Shown: one piece after another, positions 6,012 through 11,643 of the stretch
How positions within the stretch are numbered: position 1 is the stretch's first letter
Layout of the letters: each line of letters opens with the position of its first letter
DNA from: Woeseiaceae bacterium
GTDB taxonomy: Bacteria; Pseudomonadota; Gammaproteobacteria; Steroidobacterales; Woeseiaceae
DNA: 14,207 nucleotides
Assembly (NCBI GenBank): GCA_013138675.1
Contig: WTCH01000273.1
Location: forward strand, 1 to 14,207
Reading direction: 5' to 3'
Made by a program: the position numbers and the translations under genes
The notes under the pieces: model-generated
Databases searched by the model: none
Told to the model about the DNA's origin: nothing
Seen by the model: the letters and a program-made list of their open reading frames with translations, nothing else

Positions 6012-9000
6012 TGCGCTGCCTGGGTTGCCGCAGGCGCTGCGGGCCATTTCTTGCGGTCCATCAATGAGTAGACGACCGGGATAACAACAAGTGTCAGGAA
6101 TGTTGATACCAAAAGGCCACCAATTACGGTTATCGCCATCGGTGCGCGAACTTCGGCGCCCTCACCAACACCCACCGCCATCGGCAGCAAACCGAGTGCC
6201 GTTGTGAGTGACGTCATCAGGATTGGCCGGAGACGGGCAGCACCGGCCTCCATGATGGCTTCAATGCGCTCTTTGCCCTCGGCGCGAAGTTGATTGATCA
6301 GGTCGACAAGTACGATCGCGTTGTTGACGACGATACCCGCAAGCATGATGACGCCAATCAGGGCAACAATATTTATTGTGGTCCCGGTAACGAACAGTGC
6401 AAGGACCGCACCAACGAGCGCCAGTGGAATCGTAAATAGAATCACAAATGGATGGATCAGAGATTCGAACTGCGATGCCATGACGAGATAAACAAGGAAG
6501 ATGGCCAGCGCAAGTGCAAACTGCATCGACTGAAACGACTCTTGCATCTCTTCGCTCTGTCCCGAGACGAGCGCGGTGATTCCGTCCGGCATAGGCGTAC
6601 GATTAATTATTGAGCCAGCCTCAATCGCGGCGGCGCCCAGATCGCCATAGGCGATGTTTGCGGTGATGATCGCGACGCGCTCCTGCGCCACTCGCCGAAT
6701 TTCGGCAGGTCCCTGAGACACGCTGATATCGGCAACGGCGTCGAGCGACACGGGCCTGTCGGATGCGGGATTCACAATCAGGCGGCGAATCTCTTCAATG
6801 CTCGACTGGCGGGTATCCACGCTGCGCACAAGCACATCGATCTTCTTGTCGCGCCATGTGTATCTTGTGGCTAGCTCACCGCGCACATTGGCAACGACAC
6901 GATTCGCAATATCGCGGACGGCAAGTCCGAGTTTTGCAGCACGTTCCTGGTCGAATACGATCTGAATCTCCGGATTGCCGCGTTCGACGGTTGTCTTGAT
7001 ATCGGTAAACCGCTCTGAAGCCGACATTTCCTGCACGACCATGCCGCTTACCCGGGAAAGCCCTTCGAGGTCGTAGCCGGAAATTTCAATCTGCAGGGGG
7101 CTCGCAAACGACATAAGTGCCGGTCTGCTGAACTCGTATTGCACTCCGGGCAGTCGCGAAAGCTCCGCGCGCATCGCCTCCATCGTCGCATTCTCTTCGA
7201 CGCGTCCTGCACCGGGCTGCAACGCAATACTGAGCGTTCCCGTGTTGTCGCCAGCGTCAACGGGATTGGCATCGAGGCGATTGCCGGTCCCGGCCACCGA
7301 ATAATCGAGAGCCACCGCGGCAATGCCATCTGTCGCGCTTTGCGCGGCCTGGATGGCCTTGTCCGTTTCAGCCAGTGGGGCACCGGGCGCAAGTCGAAGG
7401 TCGACGTTGAATTCACCTTGCGATAACTGCGGAATCAACTCAGTGCCCAATCTCGGGATCAGTGACATTGTGCCCGCGAACACAAGGGTTGCGACGAGGA
7501 TTACGGCAAGTCGGTGATGCAGTGACCACCGCAGCAGACTCGGGTACACCGCGGCGATCATGCGGTGCAGGCGCAGCAGCAGCCAGCTCGGAACCCAGAG
7601 GATTGCCCAGAAAGCCCATTTCAGTCCGGCAAACACAAAGCCGAGCATGCGCACAACAAACGCCACACCGCGGGTGAACCAGCCCGGGGGCGTTGTTTCG
7701 CTTACATTGTGGTAGCGATTGTCCGCGCCAAGGGACGCGAGCATCGGAATTAGGGTCAGTGCGACGATCAGAGAAAACACCAGTGCAAACGTCACCGTTA
7801 GCGCCTGGTCGCGGAATAGTTGGCCGGCTATACCCGAGATGAATACCATCGGGAAGAATACGGCGATCGTGGTCAGCGTGGAGGCAACGACAGCGCCGGC
7901 CACTTCGGTCGTGCCGTTTCGCGCGGCGTCGACGATGCCTTCCCCTTGTTCTTTCTTGCGCACGATATTCTCGAGTACAACGATCGAGTTATCGACGAGC
8001 ATGCCAACGGCGAGCGCGATACCGCCGAGCGACATGATGTTGAGCGAAACGTTGTTCAGATACATCAGCAGGAACGTGCCAATGACCGAAACGGGAATTG
8101 CGATGCCCGTAATTGTTGTGGCCCTGGCATCACCCAGGAACCCGTACAGCACGATGATTGCGATGATACCGCCGAGAATTGCCGCGTTTCTCACGTCGTT
8201 CACGGACGCCGAAATGAACTTTGATTGGTCATGGATCGTGATGACTTCGAATTCTTCGGGCAGGGACTCGTTGAGCGTCGCGAGTCGAGCAGCGATTCGA
8301 CTCGCTACCTGCACGGTATTGGCATCACCCTCTTTGTAAACGGCGAGCTCGACCGACTCCCGGCCGCGAACGCGTGTAATGGCTTCGCGTTCTTTGTAGC
8401 CACGTTCGACCGTTGCAACATCCCGCAGGTAAACGGGCCGGTCAGCGACGTAGGCGACAATCGCATCACGCATTTCGTCCACTGACTGGAACTCATTCAG
8501 TGTGCGCACGAGGAAGCGTTGATTGCCTTCTTCCAGGCGTCCACCGGAAAGGTTGACGTTTTCAGCTCGAATGCGGGCCGCTATCTGGTCAATACTAATC
8601 CCCAGCTGCGAGAGTTTCTGCTGGTCGACGCGGATCTCGATTTCGTCCTCGAGGCCGCCGCTGACTTTCACGGCGGCCGTACCCTCTTCGGCCTCGAGGT
8701 CTGTCTTGATTCGGTCCTCGGCCAGGCGGCGCAAAGACTTCAATTGTGCCTCGTCGGATTCCGCCAGCCCTACCGCATCTTCTTTGTACAACAGGCCAAG
8801 GCGCATGATCGGTTCTGACGACGGATCAAAGCGCAGCAACAGAGGCCGGCTCGCCTCCAGCGGCAGGGTAAGAATGTCGAGTTTTTCGCGGACATCAACA
8901 CCGGCAATATCCATGTTGGTGCCCCACAGGAACTCCAGTGTCACATCGGATTGTCCCGAACGTGATACCGAACGAACGAGGCGTACGTTGCGGATGACGC

Positions 9001-9217
9001 CAACCGCTTCCTCGATGGGTTTGGTCAGCAGATTCTCTACTTCGACCGGGGCTGCCCCCGTTAACGCTGTGCGAACCGTTACGGTCGGGTAAGAGAGGTC
9101 CGGCAGCAGGTTCAATTTGAGGCGAGACAATGACACCATGCCGAAAAGCACGATCGCGACCATCAACATGACGATCGTGACGCGGCGCTCTGTCGCGATC
9201 TCAATCAGTCGGCGCAT
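6008..9217 (-). CDS. RND efflux permease, first permease of the operon
   Basis: A 1069-residue inner-membrane RND permease. TM1 is at about 12-32, followed by the first porter loop (33-340), TM2-TM6 (346-494), TM7 (570-590), the second porter loop (595-895) and TM8-TM12 (898-1052). TM4 is IALAVGMLVDNSIVVLEN with Asp409 and Asn410 in place of the AcrB Asp pair. TM10 is IMLAGIVVNNAIVLVDLINQ. Between TM6 and TM7 is an enlarged segment (about 500-562) with a further hydrophobic stretch, FVVRMLGFVFAGLKWAFWAI, absent from the second permease; this makes the protein some 40 residues longer. The ATG at 9217 follows AGGTGAG at a good distance and lies inside the end of the adaptor gene (17-base overlap), so translation is probably coupled. 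It would take substrate from the periplasm or membrane and pass it to the adaptors and an outer-membrane channel, driven by protons. Substrate unknown; multidrug-type is more likely than metal, but not proven. Confidence 0.92.
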   Translation of the reverse strand: MRRLIEIATERRVTIVMLMVAIVLFGMVSLSRLKLNLLPDLSYPTVTVRTALTGAAPVEVENLLTKPIEEAVGVIRNVRLVRSVSRSGQSDVTLEFLWGTNMDIAGVDVREKLDILTLPLEASRPLLLRFDPSSEPIMRLGLLYKEDAVGLAESDEAQLKSLRRLAEDRIKTDLEAEEGTAAVKVSGGLEDEIEIRVDQQKLSQLGISIDQIAARIRAENVNLSGGRLEEGNQRFLVRTLNEFQSVDEMRDAIVAYVADRPVYLRDVATVERGYKEREAITRVRGRESVELAVYKEGDANTVQVASRIAARLATLNESLPEEFEVITIHDQSKFISASVNDVRNAAILGGIIAIIVLYGFLGDARATTITGIAIPVSVIGTFLLMYLNNVSLNIMSLGGIALAVGMLVDNSIVVLENIVRKKEQGEGIVDAARNGTTEVAGAVVASTLTTIAVFFPMVFISGIAGQLFRDQALTVTFALVFSLIVALTLIPMLASLGADNRYHNVSETTPPGWFTRGVAFVVRMLGFVFAGLKWAFWAILWVPSWLLLRLHRMIAAVYPSLLRWSLHHRLAVILVATLVFAGTMSLIPRLGTELIPQLSQGEFNVDLRLAPGAPLAETDKAIQAAQSATDGIAAVALDYSVAGTGNRLDANPVDAGDNTGTLSIALQPGAGRVEENATMEAMRAELSRLPGVQYEFSRPALMSFASPLQIEISGYDLEGLSRVSGMVVQEMSASERFTDIKTTVERGNPEIQIVFDQERAAKLGLAVRDIANRVVANVRGELATRYTWRDKKIDVLVRSVDTRQSSIEEIRRLIVNPASDRPVSLDAVADISVSQGPAEIRRVAQERVAIITANIAYGDLGAAAIEAGSIINRTPMPDGITALVSGQSEEMQESFQSMQFALALAIFLVYLVMASQFESLIHPFVILFTIPLALVGAVLALFVTGTTINIVALIGVIMLAGIVVNNAIVLVDLINQLRAEGKERIEAIMEAGAARLRPILMTSLTTALGLLPMAVGVGEGAEVRAPMAITVIGGLLVSTFLTLVVIPVVYSLMDRKKWPAAPAATQAAQ

Positions 9218-10292
9218 TGTCGCTCACCTGTGCTTCTTCAGCGTCGTTAATGATCGTGACGACAGAATCATCCTTGAGACCCGCCTGGCCGACAGTGACG
9301 ACTTTGTCATCATCCTCAAGGCCCTCAGCTATCTCGATCATGCCGCTGTTCGCGTATCCGGTCTTAACGTTGCGGCGCTTGGCTTTACCATCCTCAATAA
9401 CGAACACGCTTGTTTCGCCACTTTCTTCGAGTATCGAACTACGCGGAATCTGCAAAACATTCACGTGTCGGTCGTAGACAATACTGATTCGGCCAAACAT
9501 ACCCGGCTTGATGCGTCGCTCGTCATCGCTGATTTCGATCGTGATTTTGAATGTGCCTGTCTGTGGATCGACGATCGGGCTGACACGAGTCACCGAGGCA
9601 ATGATGCGTTGTCCCTGCAGCGCGTCAATATCGATGCCGACGATCTGGTCTTTCGCGATGTTGCGGTACTCGCGTTCGGGAACATGCAGGTATGCAACCA
9701 AAGGATCAAAACTCGTGACCCTGAATATAGGATCGTTGGCAGAAACCGTGTTGCCCAGGCGAATATATCGGTCAGAGACGACGCCGCTGATTGGTGCGCG
9801 AATCTGTGTGTAGTCGAGTTCGAGTTTGGCGAGGTTGAAGGAAGCTTCGAGTGCCTCCAGGTCGTAGCGGATCTTGTCAAAGTCACCCGTTGAGATCAGG
9901 CCCTTTTCCTTCAGATCGACATTGCGTTCATAGTCTCTTTGAAGCTTGCGCAGATTCGCTTGTGACTGGTCCAGTTCAAGTCGCAGGCGATCGCCGTCCA
10001 GGCGTGCCAACACCTGGCCTTGTTCGACGTCGTCGCCTTCTTCGACCAGGATCTCTCGAACCTCGCCGGCCACTTTGGCAATGACATCGGCCTCGGCAAA
10101 TGCCTCGATCGGCGCCGTGCCGGAATAAACAGCAACGATATCACCGCGAGTTGGCCTGCCCATCTCGACCGGGATTGCGACTATTTCTTCGTCTTCAGCC
10201 TCGGTAGTGTCGGGCTCCGCTCCTTCCTGTGCACATGCACTGATTAACAGCGCGCACGCCAGTACTGCTGGACCCAAGTGATTCAGCGACAT
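9201..10292 (-). CDS. RND periplasmic adaptor (membrane fusion protein), second adaptor
   Basis: A 363-residue adaptor that links RND permease to outer-membrane channel. It is a predicted lipoprotein: hydrophobic LGPAVLACALLISAC, with the lipid-modified Cys at residue 20. Domains follow the family order: a lipoyl half (AEADVIAKVAGEVREILVEEG, 67-86), GQVLARLDG (92-100), an alpha-hairpin at about 102-160, the second lipoyl half IRAPISGVV (164-172), a beta-barrel around 195-280 with VSPIVDPQTGTFKI (237-250) and IKPGMFGRI (261-269), and a membrane-proximal domain to about 345. The hairpin tip carries R123-x3-L127-x6-S134, the motif known to contact TolC-type channels. The ATG at 10292 is chosen over the longer frame at 10457 because it has GGGAGGAG upstream and a clean lipoprotein signal. 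The gene is a paralogue of the preceding adaptor and overlaps the next permease by 17 bases. Confidence 0.92.
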   Translation of the reverse strand: MSLNHLGPAVLACALLISACAQEGAEPDTTEAEDEEIVAIPVEMGRPTRGDIVAVYSGTAPIEAFAEADVIAKVAGEVREILVEEGDDVEQGQVLARLDGDRLRLELDQSQANLRKLQRDYERNVDLKEKGLISTGDFDKIRYDLEALEASFNLAKLELDYTQIRAPISGVVSDRYIRLGNTVSANDPIFRVTSFDPLVAYLHVPEREYRNIAKDQIVGIDIDALQGQRIIASVTRVSPIVDPQTGTFKITIEISDDERRIKPGMFGRISIVYDRHVNVLQIPRSSILEESGETSVFVIEDGKAKRRNVKTGYANSGMIEIAEGLEDDDKVVTVGQAGLKDDSVVTIINDAEEAQVSDNAPTD

Positions 10293-10295
10293 CAG

Positions 10296-10303
10296 CTCCT
10301 CCC
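10296..10303 (-). promoter_or_regulatory. Shine-Dalgarno that fixes the start at 10292
   Basis: The minus strand reads GGGAGGAG, close upstream of the ATG at 10292. This supports the 363-residue form of the second adaptor against a 55-residue N-terminal extension, which would run back into the first adaptor gene and bury the lipoprotein signal. Confidence 0.7.
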
Positions 10304-10311
10304 TTTGATTG

Positions 10312-10354
10312 TGCCGCACCTGGAGAGTCTCTGCTCTCGCACTGCAGCGCGGCA
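10312..10354 (-). other. Possible stem-loop between the two adaptor genes
   Basis: The 64-base gap between the adaptors contains an outer inverted repeat, TGCCGC (10312-10317) with GCGGCA (10349-10354), and inside it GAGAG (10323-10327) with CTCTC (10334-10338). On the transcribed strand no T-run follows, so it does not look like a terminator. It ends nine bases before the Shine-Dalgarno of the second adaptor and could affect mRNA stability or relative expression of the two adaptors. Confidence 0.3.
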
Positions 10355-10356
10355 GA

Positions 10357-11433
10357 TCAGCCTGTGAAACTGTCCACGCTTCGATTGCTCGCCAGAACCT
10401 TGCTGCCATCGCGAAGGCTCGAATGACCGATGACCACGATCTCTTCTTCGTCGGCAAGCCCGCTCAGTATTTCGATTTGGTCGCCGAACCTGATTCCGGT
10501 TTCCACGATGCGCAGTACAACAGCTCCGTCGGCGACGACGTAAACCGAAGATTCGTCGTCTTCATCGACAACGGCATTACCCGGAATTAGCATTGCATCT
10601 TCATGCTTTTCGTAAGCAATCGTGAAGCGCGCGAACATGCCGGGTACTAGATCAGCGTCCTGGTTGTCGATAATCGCGGTTGCCCGAAAAGTACCGTTTC
10701 GCGTGTCGATCGTTGGGCTGATGCGCGCAATTATCGCGCTGAATTCTATGCCAGGCATCGAATCGACCTGCAGGCTCGCGTTATGGCCTGCCGAAAACTT
10801 GGCGAGCTCAGACTGAGGAATCTGCAAATAGGCGACAAGCTCGCTCGTATCGGTGATCCGGAATGCGACGCTGTTGGCGTCGATGCTCTGCCCAAGCTTA
10901 ACGTCACGGGACGAGACGATGCCGCTGATGGTTGCGCGAATCTCCGAGTAACCGTAATTGAGATTGGCGAGGTCGTATTTGGCGCGTAGTGCATCAACGT
11001 CAAATTTCAGTCCGTCATACATCGTCGCGCTGACAAGCCCGCGTTTGGCGAGGTCTTCATAGCGGTCGAGTTCTTTGCTGGCTCGTTCGTGGTCTGCCCG
11101 AGCTGAAAGCATTTCGAGGCGCAGCCTTTCTCCGTCGAGGCGCGCAAGCACCTGGCCGGCCTGCACCTGGTCACCTTCTTCAACGAGGAGCTCAATGACC
11201 TCGCCCGGGACGCGTGCCAGTACCGGCGCATCCGCATCAGACTCGATGGTGGAGGTCGCATGGTAGGTTGCGAAAATATCTTCGCGAACCGGCATGGCGA
11301 CTTCGACCGGGACCGGCGTGGCTGCCCGTACTTCGGCTTCATCGGTAATGCTGGCCTCGCCGGTACCGCAACCGGGGATAATTGCGATGCTCGACAAGGC
11401 CAGAACGGCGAGTAGTGAATTCGGTGCTTTCAT
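10357..11433 (-). CDS. RND periplasmic adaptor (membrane fusion protein), first adaptor
   Basis: A 358-residue predicted lipoprotein (LLAVLALSSIAIIPGC, Cys at residue 22) and the first gene of the efflux operon. Family layout: first lipoyl half with VPGEVIELLVEEGDQV (75-90), GQVLARLDG (93-101), alpha-hairpin at about 103-160, second lipoyl half IRATISGIV (165-173), beta-barrel with ISPTIDTRNGTFRA (238-251) and LVPGMFARF (262-270), and a membrane-proximal end domain. The channel-docking motif is intact: R124-x3-L128-x6-S135. It matches the second adaptor along its whole length (shared VEEGD, GQVLARLDG, RLRLE, PGMF), so the two arose by duplication and diverged. Both keeping docking motif and lipid anchor argues that both are functional. 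A sigma70-like promoter overlapped by an inverted repeat lies just upstream; the ATG at 11433 itself has only a weak ribosome site. Confidence 0.92.
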   Translation of the reverse strand: MKAPNSLLAVLALSSIAIIPGCGTGEASITDEAEVRAATPVPVEVAMPVREDIFATYHATSTIESDADAPVLARVPGEVIELLVEEGDQVQAGQVLARLDGERLRLEMLSARADHERASKELDRYEDLAKRGLVSATMYDGLKFDVDALRAKYDLANLNYGYSEIRATISGIVSSRDVKLGQSIDANSVAFRITDTSELVAYLQIPQSELAKFSAGHNASLQVDSMPGIEFSAIIARISPTIDTRNGTFRATAIIDNQDADLVPGMFARFTIAYEKHEDAMLIPGNAVVDEDDESSVYVVADGAVVLRIVETGIRFGDQIEILSGLADEEEIVVIGHSSLRDGSKVLASNRSVDSFTG

Positions 11434-11461
11434 GATTGATTCTGCAGTATTTGAGGTAACT

Positions 11462-11487
11462 TAGTGTTGTAGTGAAGTATAACACTA
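11462..11487. promoter_or_regulatory. 26-bp inverted repeat, probable repressor operator
   Basis: Perfect seven-base arms TAGTGTT (11462-11468) and AACACTA (11481-11487) flank a 12-base centre. The repeat covers the -10 element and the expected transcription start of the adaptor-permease operon, so a bound protein would block initiation. Size, symmetry and place fit a TetR/AcrR-type operator, the usual local repressor class of RND pumps, but no regulator gene is in the window and the class is inferred. Confidence 0.5.
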
Positions 11488-11503
11488 GCTCGGTATAACG
11501 CAA
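11476..11503 (-). promoter_or_regulatory. Sigma70-like promoter of the adaptor-permease operon
   Basis: On the minus strand TTGCGT (11503-11498) is followed by a 16-base spacer and TATACT (11481-11476), which matches five of six -10 consensus bases; the -35 matches only three. The start would fall near 11469, giving a leader of about 36 bases before the first adaptor ATG. The weak -35 and the overlapping inverted repeat suggest a regulated promoter. Confidence 0.5.
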
Positions 11504-11643
11504 CCCCTGAGTTTTCTCGTTTCATCCCAAACGCCTTCTAATAAAATCAGTAACTTAGGATGGCGAACGCGTCCTCGCGCCGCCGACTATCTATTAGATG
11601 CGCGAACACGCGTTTTGGATTAGACATATACCGGACAAGCGGT

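Noticed and set aside
7719..8339. Plus-strand open frame of 206 codons rich in Ser, Thr and Ala
   Set aside because: Antisense to the TM3-TM6 region of the first permease; the composition is that of complemented membrane-helix codons.
9117..9893. Plus-strand open frame of 258 codons
   Set aside because: It runs antisense across the end of the second adaptor and the start of the permease, two clear genes; its translation has no recognisable motif or ribosome site.
11601..11616. CGCG-AACA-CGCG hairpin followed by TTTT, as a terminator
   Set aside because: The stem is only four pairs and the T-run is on the plus strand, whereas the gene to be terminated (11644 permease) reads on the minus strand.
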